From Physcomitrium patens (taxonomy: Eukaryota > Streptophyta > Bryopsida > Funariales > Funariaceae): a DNA stretch of 64,000 nucleotides. This document shows, one piece after another, positions 1-11,348 of this stretch. The translations under genes and the position numbers were made by a program. Position 1 is the stretch's first letter. Every line of letters starts with the position of its first letter. The notes beneath the pieces are model-generated. The model did no database searches, was not told where the DNA came from, and was given only the letters and a program-made list of their open reading frames with translations. The stretch is from the NCBI RefSeq assembly GCF_000002425.4, contig NC_037258.1:19214704-19278703 (forward strand), written 5' to 3'.

Positions 1-60
1 GGAATCGTCCTACATTATAGTGAGACATTCACTACTACAGTATGAATGTGGAGTTTTTAC

Positions 61-901
61 TTGTCTTTTTGGAGCTTGAACGTGACTCGATTTTGATTGA
101 AATTGAATGCAGGCCAGCCGCATGGTCGGTCGTATATTCCGTAAGTGTAAAAACCTGAAACCCCTCGCAGGAGTACAAATCTGTGAGGCACTCACGCCAA
201 CACAAATTAAACCTTGCACTCAATGCCAGTTAATGTAGAAGAATATGTTTTCATTTCAGGGAAAAACAAAGGCTGGGACTATTGACCTATGGGCGGCATG
301 GACTACATAAAGGGAGGAAGACTCCTGATCAGCAAAACAGCCAGTATTTGAGGGTTTTCGGTAGTCACCGCTTGTCGATGTTAACAGGTATGCCTCCACA
401 ATTTGGGTCATACGGTCGGTAAAATGAAACCTCTACTCTGTTGTCGTCCTTGTACACGACACTGAAGCTGGTTCCACTGATGCTGCAAGCACCGAAAGAC
501 AAAAAAATAAAATAAAAATAAAAATAAAAACGTGTGAGGTGAAATGCAAGTGCGAATGGAATTTCCACCAGGAACATGAAGGAAAACATCTCAGCTTGCT
601 TGGGTCGCCAGACTCACACGTCAAAGGTATCCCTTCCACCGACTGGGCTCCAGTTCAAATCCCAGTATCTGCAATGCATATCCTCGTGTTAAAAACGTGG
701 CAAGAGTGAACCTCGCTGGTATCCAATAGTGGGTAAGTGGAGGCGCAGAGACAAGAACAGGAAAAATTACCCTCTGTTGGTTTCCTTGTTATGGGTTTCA
801 AGGAGGTTTTCGATTCCACCATATTTGACGCAGGTCACGATCCCACCAGGCTTGGTGAGTGTCATTTCGACTATCCCATTGTCCAAGATAACCTGAACCA
901 T
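61..901 (-). CDS. Rhamnogalacturonate lyase (PL4 type), partial, four exons
   Basis: Predicted secreted or cell-wall enzyme that cleaves the rhamnogalacturonan I backbone by beta-elimination. Read on the minus strand, four exons join in phase with GT/AG borders: 771-892 (or a start at ATG 901), 618-668, 369-482 and 61-180. The first encodes the N-terminal sandwich strand with LDNGIVEMTLTKPGG and ends in NKETNRG; the second starts YWDLNW; the third has VSFYRPYDP and ends VNIDK; the fourth has LLRGVSGFYTYGIY and FKLQKDK. These strings are typical of plant RG lyases, where NRGYWD, NIDKRF and GFYTYAI-like motifs occur in this order. The rest of the gene lies beyond the left edge. The 5' end is uncertain: 892 follows a CAG acceptor, but an in-frame ATG at 901 sits in the same stretch, and a signal-peptide exon may lie further upstream. 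The family call is firm; substrate and activity are inferred. Confidence 0.85.
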
Positions 902-1017
902 TCATTTCCATTCGAATTGAAACGTCATTCCCCTAGAAATCACGGCATTGTAAACACGAAGCCCTAAATCTGTAGCGTAGAACACAACATGTGAATATCG
1001 AAGGAAACAGAAATAAG

Positions 1018-1233
1018 CTACAGGGATAGCATGTGTACGTATTTGTCCTGCTCAACGAGGGAGATACTGGCGCCGATGAATCCACTTGCATGAGGGGAAT
1101 AGCTGGTATGCGGGTGGTGAGGAATATGAGGCTGTTGAGCGATGTGAGGCTGCTCACAAGCATGAGGATGGTCATGATCGTGCAAGATATCCTCTTTCAG
1201 CTCATGCACAAATTTACGAATCCCTGCATTCAA
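1018..1233 (-). CDS. Unassigned histidine-rich reading frame, possible upstream exon
   Basis: A minus-strand open frame that follows an acceptor-like TTGAATGCAG and encodes a basic start (KFVHELKEDILHD) and then a run rich in His, Pro and Gln, with PHIAQQPHIPHHPH. It lies about 120 bp upstream of the first recognised exon of the rhamnogalacturonate lyase gene, on the same strand. It could be a 5' exon or transcribed leader of that gene, a remnant of another gene, or chance. No donor site that would join it in phase is obvious, so I do not assign it. Confidence 0.2.
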   Translation of the reverse strand: MNAGIRKFVHELKEDILHDHDHPHACEQPHIAQQPHIPHHPHTSYSPHASGFIGASISLVEQDKYVHMLSL

Positions 1234-2160
1234 ATATTCAACATGTATGCGGCAGATTAAGACCTACTTGCATGCGTAGATTTATGGATTATCTTCAAGT
1301 GCAGCTTTATATTACAAATTTCCAGATGTGCCAAACCACCAACCGATCCATAAACTGTCAAGCTCTAATTAGAAGTGAATCACGGAGATACTGTAACCAG
1401 GCAAGTGGAGAAACAAGTACAGGTTCGCGGAGTAATAAGCAGGGGAAGGGAAAAGGGTTCCAGGAAGAGAAACAATATATACTCACACTAAAAAATCCTC
1501 TGACTTTAGCTCTGACGGCAGCTGTGTACCGATGAACTTTAATGATAAAATGTCTAGCAACCATGTCTAAATTATTGACACTTCCTATCACCGAAAACAC
1601 GGAGAAGCGTAAACCTCAATCCCAAGCTCAATTTGAAAACAAAGTCCGATTCTCTTGATCCCAAAACCTTGAAATCAAATTATTAATATGATACCCTTGC
1701 GTCTCATTGACCGGTACTAGAGGACAAGGGATTCAATTGAAACCTTCTATGATGGGGAAAAGGTGGACAGATCCATTCTCGTACTGAGAGGATGGATTTC
1801 CAAATCCTCAAGTGAAGATCACATTCTGGCATGCAATAATTGGGTTTTCGTGCGACAGAAAAATCAGACTCCAGCCCTCACTCGCATTGTTGTACCACGG
1901 AAAGACAAATGCTTCCAACTACAACAAAAGTATCAACATAACCACCACAGTTGAAACATACCTCGAAACATGATTGCTCTCGGTTGTTCCGTCAACACAC
2001 GATCCGAAAGTCTTCAACAACTAAAGCCGCAGCTCCCAGCCCCTCAAAGGCACTTGGCTCTCTCCCCTGCACCGCTCATCTGAACACAACCACCGCGCAA
2101 ACTCCTCATCTAGAGCAAACTCCGAGCGCCAGACTCATAATCCAAACATCACAACACTAG
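1234..2160. other. Upstream region of the lyase gene, no gene recognised
   Basis: Mixed base composition with short overlapping frames on both strands. A minus-strand frame at 1358-1600 contains a basic N-terminal run and a possible GT donor near 1490, so it could be a 5' exon of the lyase gene. I found no family motif in it. Confidence 0.3.
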
Positions 2161-3010
2161 TCACGCTTCTAAACTTAGCTCCTCGTCATTAACAACAAAA
2201 TCCAATGCAAGCTCCTCACCTGCAGTGTTGCCACTCGCAACCAGACAACTGGCAGCGACAAATCTCCCCCCCCCGCCAACCTTGTTTGTCGTATCCGATC
2301 GGCACCCAAGAATGAAAAAGACGGGGGCAACCACCGACTTGCTGTGAGTAAGCGCCGTCCCGGAACGCAGATGGCGCATACTTTTCCAACGAGATCTCCG
2401 ATACAAGGCAGTGCAGGCAGTGCAGGACATCGCACCCCACGCGAGATGACAACTCTTTCCACCCCTCTCTTCCGATAGAGGTGGGACAGCAATTCCCTCG
2501 TCGCGCAGCACGAAGATTGTGATGCCGGAAAAGCGTCGCGCTTCCTTCACCGGATGCAATCAATGTGGCCAACCTGGCCACATTGCTCCTCCTCCCTCTC
2601 ACTCCCTTTCTCTCTTTGGCTCACCTTCCTTTCCTTTCCTTCCTTCTTTTCTTGCTTGCTTTCTGTTCTGTTTCCATCGATGAGAGGCAGTCACTGGCAG
2701 CAGCATTTCGCCCTGATCCTCCTCCTCCTCCTATTTCGCCGCTTTGTTGGGGATGCGGAGTATCTTCTTATTCTTCATTCTTTGAATATAAACATGACTG
2801 CGGATGCTCCTTCATCTCCAAGCCCATCCTTATTTCCTTTTGGGTGTTGGAAAGATTTCAGTTTTGGACGTTCCCCTTCTTGGAAAGATTTCAGTTTTGG
2901 ACGTTCCCCTTCTTGGAAAGATGCAGGTTTCGTCCGATGGGGGCTTCGGATGAAGCCAAGTCGGTGGGATGATGACTTCCCTCCATTGGTCGAGCGTCCT
3001 CGTTAACGGG
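2161..3010. other. GC-richer block with CT-rich tract, no gene recognised
   Basis: This block is clearly less AT-rich than the flanking 3-5 kb spacer. It holds a pyrimidine-rich tract (about 2585-2665) and long frames open on both strands at once, which is expected of GC-rich DNA and is no proof of coding. It may be the promoter and leader of the minus-strand lyase gene or an old gene remnant. No protein family was recognised. Confidence 0.35.
2849..2921. repeat. 33-bp tandem duplication
   Basis: Two perfect adjacent copies of a 33-bp unit (2849-2881 and 2882-2914) beginning GGAAAGATTTCAG, followed by the first bases of a third. The unit length is a multiple of three, so frames stay open through it. 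Confidence 0.9.
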
Positions 3011-5051
3011 CTGATAGATGAATATCGTTGAACATTCATCCCTATCGACAGAATTAGATTTCACTTTTCATTTTTCCCACTTGCTTGAGGTTGGTGTCTT
3101 GGAATGGAAGACTTGCCTCATGTGACGTGGATTGGAAATTTATTTTTGTTCTATTGTATTCTCTTAGGTTCACCTATTCAACATTGTAAAACAACTTTGA
3201 TTAGTTAATTATTTATTTATTTATAATTGTTATGTGATTCCAAAATAAATGTCAATAAACATTAAATATGTGAAGTATTTTTAAACCAGTTATATATTTT
3301 TTAATTATAAAAATTTAATTTGAATTTTTATATTATCTTTTCTACAGGAAAAAAAAACAGCATTACAATAATTATGATTTTAAATTTTATTTTTTAAAAA
3401 ATAAATAAAATTTGTAATATATTAGGTAATATTAGAAATATACAATCTAAAGACTAGAGCTAAAACTGAATGAAATTGTCGTGGTTTATTTGACAGTCTC
3501 ATAATATGTAAAAAAAAACAAAACAAAACAAAAAAAATACATTTTATGCAAGGACTTAACAAAGAGTTAATGTGTTATTTAAGAATCAAAGACATAATGT
3601 TTTTTTTCTTCTTTATTTTCTTGAATCAAATGCATACTCTTCAAAAACAATAACAACCAAATTTTAGAAATCATTATCAATGAATGGCATTTATTATTCC
3701 AAAAACCACAACTTTTATAAAAACTCTGTAAATTTTGGGGCATCTCTTGAGTTTCAAATCCTCATTTGATTTAAAGTGCATTTCAACCATATCAAATAAA
3801 TTGCTACAACATGATTTGATTGACAGAAGAATACTCAATATCACAATCACCATATTAAAGCCACATCTCTTTTTTTTTAGTAAGATTTCTAATATTGAAC
3901 TAGAAATATTTGTAAAATTATAACTAAGAACAATGCTGGTATTTTATTCTTTCAAGTAAAAAAGCAATTTAACGAGCAAGAAGATAGAAAGAAATACATG
4001 TCTTTTAAATCAAATCATAATGTTAATCTGAAACAATATTAAAATCTAAAACAGTCTCCAATCTAAAACCCATTGTTATAGATGGATCTCATACATTTAT
4101 AATTATTATTATTAAGTTTTGGTTACATATGATAAAGTTCTTATTTGAGGTCTCAAATTATTGTGTGAGAGAACTTTAGATATATTGTCAGGTAAAGTTT
4201 TTAGTACTTTTGTATTATATAAGACATCTTAATACAACACATTGATTTTTTGTAATATCATTAATAATTATAGTAATGATAATAACATAATGATATTTTT
4301 TATGAAAATGAAACACTGCAGTATACATTTTTTTTACAAACAAACTAATTCATCAATTAAACATTATAGTAACAAAGTTTAGAAGCAGTCATGAAGTATT
4401 TCTAATTCCCGTTGCTAAAAAAAAATGATACAGAGCAGTTTTGTAATAATTCTATATATTACTTTTTTATCTTTAAACTTAAAAATAATTATTTTATTCT
4501 AGTGATATTTAATAGATAATACCCAAGGGGGTGTCACATCAACAATATGGGGGTGTTGCTTTAGCAACTGGCATTTCGATATTCAGAATGAAAAGAATTA
4601 CATTTAGTGTCACATTCTTGTTTGAAACAGTTTGACTAGGAGTTCATTGCCCCCCAGATATGCAATGTTTAACTTTGTGGAATATTAAAAACTGATTTAC
4701 TGGCATGTGGATTAAAATTAATTCAATGATCAATATATTTTGATTTCTTATTCTAATATGAAGTAACGATACAGTTGCAGTATTATTACAAAATGGTAAT
4801 AGTGACTTCAAATGATTGCTTTTAGAAAAACACCACCTCAATACACAATCAATGAAAACAAATGTTCTTTCCATGAATACTATATCCAGCATTCATATTA
4901 CTCTTCTCCCGCATAGAAATTGCACATAAGACATTTGATTAAGAAAATTATTGCTTGATTTTCTTACATCTCTCTATCGCATATTTCCATAATCACATAT
5001 TTTCATCACACAGTAACTTTGTTTCCATGTAATTATAATTCGAGCACTGGT
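3011..5051. other. AT-rich intergenic spacer
   Basis: Long stretch dominated by A and T with short homopolymer runs and no frame of interest. I see no gene, RNA gene or recognisable transposon in it. Confidence 0.6.
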
Positions 5052-5057
5052 TTTATT
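5052..5057 (-). terminator. Possible polyadenylation signal of the MGST3 gene
   Basis: AATAAA on the minus strand, about 350 bases past the MGST3 stop codon at 5403-5405 and at the start of the AT-rich spacer. The position fits a 3' UTR end, but plant poly(A) signals are loose, so this is tentative. Confidence 0.3.
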
Positions 5058-5402
5058 ACTTTTTTTCTAGGACACAACTTCAACACATGTTGATTCCTAC
5101 CGGCCCACTACCAACATCTACTATCTACAATGCACCACATTCCTGCCTAACCTTCAACAACTTGTTTCTAGTTACTTGCGTCAATCAGAAATTCTTCACG
5201 AACTCGACGAAGACTTCTAAAAGATGGAGTTAGAGTCCGACCTCACTGCATCGCCTCTCCTGATCGCACCCATTTTTGTCGTAGCAGAACGACCAGTTTG
5301 CAGAGACTCCTCGTCGAAGTTTCATCGACGTTGAGAAGAATAACCCCAATGCTCCAAAGCTCTGCCAAAGGAAGACTAGGTAGAACGGGGATTCGGAATC
5401 CC

Positions 5403-6798
5403 TTAAGCAGACAAGAGAGGCATCACCGTGCGGACTCCAAACACTATGGATGTAACCAGCAAGCCCCACAATCCGAAGTTATGGAAGGCGCCCCTGAATC
5501 TCTTGGAAGGGTCTCCAGTGTAATACCTGCCAACAGCCACAAAGTATGAGGGACCCATGTTCAAGCTCAATTCAGGCAGCACAAGAAGCATCTTCGAACC
5601 CTGTCAAGAAAAACGTGTCTCAAAAGTCATGGGTTGCGAAGATAACCCGAGGGAGTAGACCACGCGTCCGACCACCCAAAGCATGCCAAATCTGCACCGT
5701 GCAAATCTTGAGTAAGCGCATCGGTTCGAAAACCAGAGGTGTTGCACGAGCGAAAGTATTGGATGGTTGCAACTTGACAGAATAAGGGGGGGTATAGCTT
5801 ACACAGAAGCGGTAATTGGGTAAGCAAGTCCGGAGATGACAAGTAATGTCAAGAAGGCAGGGTAACTCTCCAGAGTGTTCTGATGTGCTCGCTGGTAACA
5901 GTTGAACAGAGAATCTTCTGCGTCCTCGTACATCTGAGATGAATAAATCCGTGAGCACAAAGGTCAGCAAAACATTACTTTTGGCAACGTTCACTGTACT
6001 GAACTAATAACAACATAATTTATTACCAACAAGCAGCTAGGACGAATCAACCCAAAGATGTTCCGAGAAACGGTTTGAGAAAAAAACCTTAGGATACTTC
6101 AAACCACTCCTCCTCCTTTGGAAAGCCACCTGCATTTGCGGAAGATATTCAAGCTAGACATTCATAAAAACAACGAGCTCCACGTTGCAGAAGACTGAAA
6201 ATTTTAACATTCCCAACTATGAGTAATTCCTCAACTAAATTCTAAGTACACGTCCAACTCTTGAGGTTCAATTTGATAAGCAAAAAGCTTCGAAATCTTA
6301 CTGTGCAGATATAGAACTATAACGGTACTTGAGGGAAGATTTCAAAGCAAAAAACCTATATGACTCTTCCGTATTTTCTTGATCATGGGCATCCTAAGCT
6401 TGCATACTCTTAGGGTTAGGTCAAAGCCTTCAATATTGGCATACACCAGACGGATTGAAGACACATGATGCGCATCAAGTCGTAGTCAAAACGACGAATC
6501 ACCGGATCCCTCCTCACGAACCACAATGCAGACTTCTTCTACCTCATCAATTGTGCCTAGACCCAACTTATGCAAATTGAGAAGCAATTCAAGAACTTAC
6601 CAGCCACAAATCTCATACCTGAAACATCTGCCATTGAGTGAGGATGACGCTCGCAGAAGCAGTCAAAACCACGTACCCAAACTCCGGCGCCACTGTAAAC
6701 CCAGCAGCCACTACTGGCGCCATACGAGCTCCTCCTGCGCCAATCAGAGGTGCAGCGCTAAAGCTTGTTGGCATCTTCAATCCCATAAACGACCCCAT
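5403..6798 (-). CDS. MGST3: Microsomal glutathione S-transferase 3 (MAPEG family), five exons
   Basis: Integral membrane enzyme of the ER or outer organelle membranes that uses glutathione for conjugation or peroxide reduction. Exons on the minus strand: 6619-6798, 6088-6129 (only 42 bases), 5803-5933, 5647-5691 (45 bases) and 5403-5526. All borders are GT/AG and the phases join to one 173-residue protein ending in TAA. Visible motifs: [20 protein letters not shown] as membrane segment 1 (about 36-58), the signature [13 protein letters not shown] (about 84-96), hydrophobic segments at about 97-133, and YYTGDPSKR (134-142) followed by a last membrane segment. RAHQNTLE and GDPSKR are diagnostic of the MGST3/LTC4S-like MAPEG group. 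The length is slightly above the usual 145-155 because about 20 extra residues precede the conserved start; a second Met (RMAPVVAAG) could be used instead. Other MAPEG members are less likely given these motifs. Confidence 0.93.
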
Positions 6799-7399
6799 CT
6801 CTCTACAAAATTAAACTTCCCGAGAGCAACGTACTGCGTTGAAGAAGACCGCCTGCAGTCCCAGAACGCCAATGTAAACTGTAGCAACTGAGCTCCACAC
6901 AACTGGTAGATGGAAGAGAACATGCAAAGTAGACGATGTAGGGGGGGAGCACAAAACACCCCGGTGACATCGACATATCCAGATAACGTATGGATCCCCC
7001 GACCACCACGTCACCGTATCTCCACGGAATTCGTGGCTCACGATTTCAGTAATTATAGACACCACAATTTTATTCGAACGCACACCCGCATCTTTCGAAG
7101 TTGGCACGCAGTGACCTCTGTGTTGTGCATGTTTGAGTTCTCAGAATTTTTCAGGTACGTTATCAAAATGGTCAATTCCTCATTCAAATCCGTCGTGTTG
7201 GTGAGATCCGACGCAAAATATTGTTTGGTACGTAGAATTGCTTCTATTCCTTCCAATGTCTCGGGCAGCTCAAAAACCACACGACATTATACATGTAGGT
7301 CGTCAGATATGCTACACTTCTATTCTGGCCGTAATGTAGTTTAGGTTGTTCACCAAAATTTGAAGTGTAGTGATCTTTTTTTCCCAGCACGGGGAGCGA
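6799..7399. other. MGST3 upstream region with an unassigned minus-strand frame
   Basis: Should contain the MGST3 promoter and leader. The minus-strand frame at 7053-7280 has an acidic, Leu-rich stretch (ELPETLEGIEAILRTKQYF) that looks protein-like, but I cannot place it in a family or connect it by clear splice sites. On the plus strand a TTTTTTTCCCAG acceptor near 7387 and a GTAAGTATA donor near 7466 bracket an open stretch, also unassigned. Confidence 0.3.
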
Positions 7400-7546
7400 C
7401 TACTTCGCGTGCGACAACAGCACATACGTAGTCAGTCTGCCCTCGGCTATCAACATGCTGCGCAGTAAGTATACTCTAGGCGGAGTGCTGTGAAGGAGGG
7501 TAAAGTTCTTCGTGAAATGTTTCGGCAGCAATGCAAGCTTCGCCAT
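7400..7546 (-). CDS. Possible small protein or first exon, unknown function
   Basis: Minus-strand frame of 48 residues starting at an ATG in an ideal plant context (ACCATGGCG), reading MAKLALLPKHFTKNFTLLHS at the start and then a basic segment. Ala, Leu and basic residues without acids at the N-terminus resemble an organelle-targeting peptide. A GT donor-like GTATAC follows the codons for STPPR, so it may be only a first exon. The purine-rich leader and the telo-box minisatellite lie just upstream. No family was recognised, and chance remains likely. Confidence 0.22.
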   Translation of the reverse strand: MAKLALLPKHFTKNFTLLHSTPPRVYLLRSMLIAEGRLTTYVLLSHAK

Positions 7547-7744
7547 GGTTCCTTCTCCGTGTAGAGAGAGAGCAAAGCGGTCTGTCCCGAGTGTTGTTAG
7601 TTATGAAACGAGTTCGCCGCACCGCTGTGGGCGTAGATTGCGTAGAGCAGGATAGGGAGCATTGCATTGTAGAGCTCCTCCTCCCTTCTCCCTCCTCCTC
7701 CATAGCTCTCCAGCTCCTCAGCGACTACGCCATCACCCGCCTCG

Positions 7745-8670
7745 TCCACCCCAATCCTCCCACTTGTCGCGATTAGGGTTTTGCTCTCACTTGATTACCC
7801 TGACATTAGACTAATCCACCCTAATCTTCCCACTTGTCGCGATTAGGGTTTTGCTCTCACTTGATTATCCTCACATTAGACTAATCCACCCTAATCCTTC
7901 CACTTGTCGTGATTAGGGTTTTGCTCTCACTTGATTATCCTCACATTAGACTAATCCACCCTAATCCTCCCACTTGTCGTGATTAGGGTTTTGCTCTCAC
8001 TTGATTATCCTCACATTAGATTAATCTACCCTAATCCTCCCACTTGTCGCTATTAGGGTTTTGCTCTTACTTGATTACCCTCACATTAGACTAATCCACC
8101 TTAATCCACCCACTTGTCACGATTAGGATTTTGCTCTCACTTGATTACCCTTCCATTAGACTAATCCACCCTAATCCTTCCACTTATCGTGATTAGAATT
8201 TTGCTTTCACTTGATTATCCTCACATTAGACTAATCCACCCTAATCCTCTCACTTGACGTAATTAGGATTTTGCTCTCACTTGATTACCCTCACATTAGA
8301 CTAATCCATCCTAATCCTCCCACTTGCCACGATTAGAGTTTTGCTCTCACTTGATTTCCCTCACATTAGACTAATCCACCCTAATCCTCCCACTTGTCGT
8401 GATTAGGATTTTGCTCTCACTTGATTACCCTCACATTAGACTAATCCACCCTAATCCTTCCACTTGTCGCAATTAGGGTTTTGCCCTCACCTGATTATCC
8501 TCACATTAGACTAATCCACCATAATCCTCCCACTTGTCGCGATTAGGGTTTTGCTCTCACTTCATTACCCTCACATTAGACTAATCCACCCTAATCCTCC
8601 CCCTTATCGTGATTAGGGTTTTGCTCTCACTTGATTATCCTCACATTAGACTAATCCACCCTAATCCACC
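7745..8670. repeat. 70-bp minisatellite, 13 copies, telo-box-like
   Basis: Exact 70-bp period: the anchor motif GATTAG (or a variant) recurs at 7771, 7841, 7911, 7981, 8051, 8121, 8191, 8261, 8331, 8401, 8471, 8541 and 8611. Each unit contains CCCTAATC, a 14-base spacer and GATTAGGGTTTTG, so it carries an 8-bp inverted repeat and, read on the minus strand, the telo-box AAACCCTAA. The TTAGGGTTT core is intact in 8 of 13 units and altered in the middle ones. The unit length is not a multiple of three and no frame stays open, so it is not coding. Confidence 0.97.
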
Positions 8671-9329
8671 ATATTGAATCTATTCTTACATAATATATAT
8701 CTTTATAATACTTAACTTTATTGTAGTCATTACTTTTGTATGTCTACCTGTAATGCTGCCTTCAGAACGCTTCAAACACGTATAGGCAATAATTTGTTTT
8801 TCATGTGATGTCTTGTCTAATTTATTGGATTATAATTTCATCATTTAAGGGCGCATAATATGTTGAATGTATTGTCTTGCTTCGAAATGTCATGGTTTGG
8901 TGAAGAAAATCCCTCCTTTTGAATCTTTGTTTTTTGGATATTATATAAAGTGAGAAGAGATCATGAGAAGAACCAAATCATTTTTTTTACTAAAAATATA
9001 AAATATATTTGTCAATATATTGATTCAAAGAATTATAAATAAAAATGTAACTAAAAAAAACTCTATTTTTTGAATGGTTGTTTTAAGCACTTTCTGAACC
9101 TACTTTTTGATTTTTTTCTACAAACCATCGTTGTTACAAGGGCCAAAGGTAAATTTCAAAGCACAATACTATACTTGTCATGCAAGAAAAAAAATGCATT
9201 ACATCTTATTTTTTTCTTCTTATTAGGGCATTTGAACTTCTTTTTAGTAAGTAGAAAGCTACCTTAAAGAGGCTACTCAATTTTAACCAATCAAAACATT
9301 TAAAAGTTAAGACCTCTCACCTTGTCCCT

Positions 9330-9362
<33 letters not shown>

Positions 9363-10880
9363 TATTGATCAATTACTTCAAAATGAACTTAATATATTTT
9401 AATATTTTTAATATAAAATAACCAAATTCAGTAATTTAATTTAATTTAATTTTAATAAAACTAAAAACTACATCATATAGTTAAGTTCATTTTTAATGGT
9501 ATAAATTATATATATATAAATGTAAACAAGCAATTGTAAAGTTACATAAATATACACTCAACTATTGTTCTATGTATATATCAATTAAACAATTCAAATA
9601 TATTAGATGCTTTGATCAGAGTGTTGTTAACAAATGAGCATTTAATTGTGTGACACCTTTTCTAAAAGGGTGGGTATAATAGACTAATTTCTATTTTATG
9701 ATTGATCAATTTTTACTTTGTGGTGCCTTAGGATTCAACTTTAATTATAAAATGACATCAATATATTTAAAAATTCTATAATCTTATAATTGTGTGTCAA
9801 TATATGTACATTAGGTTAACATATACATCCATAGACTTTTCACTACTTCAAAAATAAATAAAAGTTGCTAAGTAACCAACTTACAAATTTTGGATGTTAA
9901 GATATTATTTTTTTTTGTTTGGAATAATATAATTTGGATTGGTAGTATTATATGTTTGAAAAGAAAAGAAAAATATAAAATATATTTAATACAAAATATC
10001 ATATTATCAAACATGATATATTATACAAGTGCTTTTTAAAAAACAACATTGACAAAAATTGAACACTAGATGACATTTGAATGTGGTTTTACATGATAGA
10101 AGAAAAAAAAGGATATAAACAAACAAAATGGTTGGTTTTATTATTAAAAAAAACAATTAGTGTACCTACAAAGATTAAACTTTAATATAAATGAAGTAGG
10201 TTTGGACATTGTGTTTGAGACATAATTGCACTTGGTATATATAATACATTTTCCTTATAGATGTTTTTGTTATTTTGAAATATTTATTTATTGAAAAGAT
10301 ATTGTAATTTGTAATTTATATTCAAAATTTACAACTCATTTAAAAACAAAGTACATAATTGTATTCAAATAAGATGCTTTCGTATTTTATTTTATTTTAT
10401 TTATAAATAATTACTATGCATTAAATGAAACTATGCTTCTTAACATCCATAAAAAATTTGGTTGTAAAAATATCATAAGTTGTTGCATTTTAGATATGAC
10501 TACTATATATATATATATATATACACTAATAATAACACCAAGTAAGCATTAAAAAGTATTAGTTTTCATAAGTGATTTATAAATAAATACTCTATTTATT
10601 ATTACTATTATTACCATTATAACACGTGCTTACTAAAAAAAGGAAAACACTGTTAACAGCACATGTAGTGATAATTGTTATTGTGCGTTGTAATTATGAA
10701 GTGCAACAACTAAAAAATACCAACCCCATTTGTATTAACTTGCAAAGTTGCAAAGAACAAAATTTTATTTCGAAATAGCATTATTATCACACATATCACT
10801 CATGTAAATATCTCATACCAATTGAATGCATAATATCAAGAACACCATTGTAATTGCTGCAGTGAAATGTTGTGGACATC
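8671..10880. other. AT-rich intergenic spacer
   Basis: Very AT-rich sequence with homopolymers and AT microsatellites. No gene, tRNA or recognisable element was seen. A 65-codon frame at 9070-9267 is AT-biased and unsupported. Confidence 0.6.
9331..9358. repeat. (AT)n microsatellite
   Basis: Uninterrupted alternating A and T for about 28 bases. A shorter one lies near 10503-10523. Confidence 0.9.
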
Positions 10881-11201
10881 AATTAAAGAATCCAAGGACT
10901 TGTAATGCACATAAATGCTAAATCAGCACATTGTGAAGAGAGAGTGTTGTCACGCATGGCCCCAAAACTCCACCCACTAGTCCAACATGGAATCCAAGGA
11001 CCCCTCTACGTCGACGACGACACACTATTCATCCACACTTCATCGACGAGGCAGAAGCGCGGGCAAAAAGAGGCGGGAAACAGCAGCCAGGGACGCGAAA
11101 ATTGAAAATGGGGGGAGAACGGGGAAGCCTTCTCTCATTTGAATTCCGGGCCTGTTCCCAAAGGTTCCCGGGAGTTCCCAAGGGGAGCAAGGCAGGGGAA
11201 T

Positions 11202-11207
11202 TATAAA
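11202..11207 (+). promoter_or_regulatory. TATA box of the H2A gene
   Basis: TATAAA within GGGGAATTATAAAGCAGGG, 142 bases before the H2A ATG and followed by a pyrimidine-rich leader (about 11236-11310) and a TTAGGGTTT motif just before the start codon. CT-rich leaders and telo-box motifs are common in plant genes active in dividing cells. Confidence 0.7.
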
Positions 11208-11348
11208 GCAGGGAAGGGTGCATCGCAGATATCACTCCTCCTTCCATTCATCTCTCCTTTCTGTCTCTACCACTCATACTCTTCTTCCTTTCTCCTGCTC
11301 CATTACTTCTGTTGGTGAACGTTGTTTTTCCCTTAGGGTTTCGTCGAC

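Noticed and set aside
1086..1535. 149-codon plus-strand frame
   Set aside because: It lacks any family motif and runs antisense to the His-rich frame and the lyase upstream region; likely chance.
2554..3006. 150-codon plus-strand frame and overlapping minus-strand frames at 2161-2602
   Set aside because: Low-complexity Ser/Leu/Phe-rich translation of a pyrimidine tract, with several frames open at once; no motif or splice context.
5546..5785. Plus-strand frames across the MGST3 locus
   Set aside because: They are antisense to spliced MGST3 exons and introns and show no motif.
7745..8670. CRISPR-like regular repeat array
   Set aside because: The repeats are contiguous 70-bp tandem units without unique spacers, in a plant nuclear context. 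It is a minisatellite.
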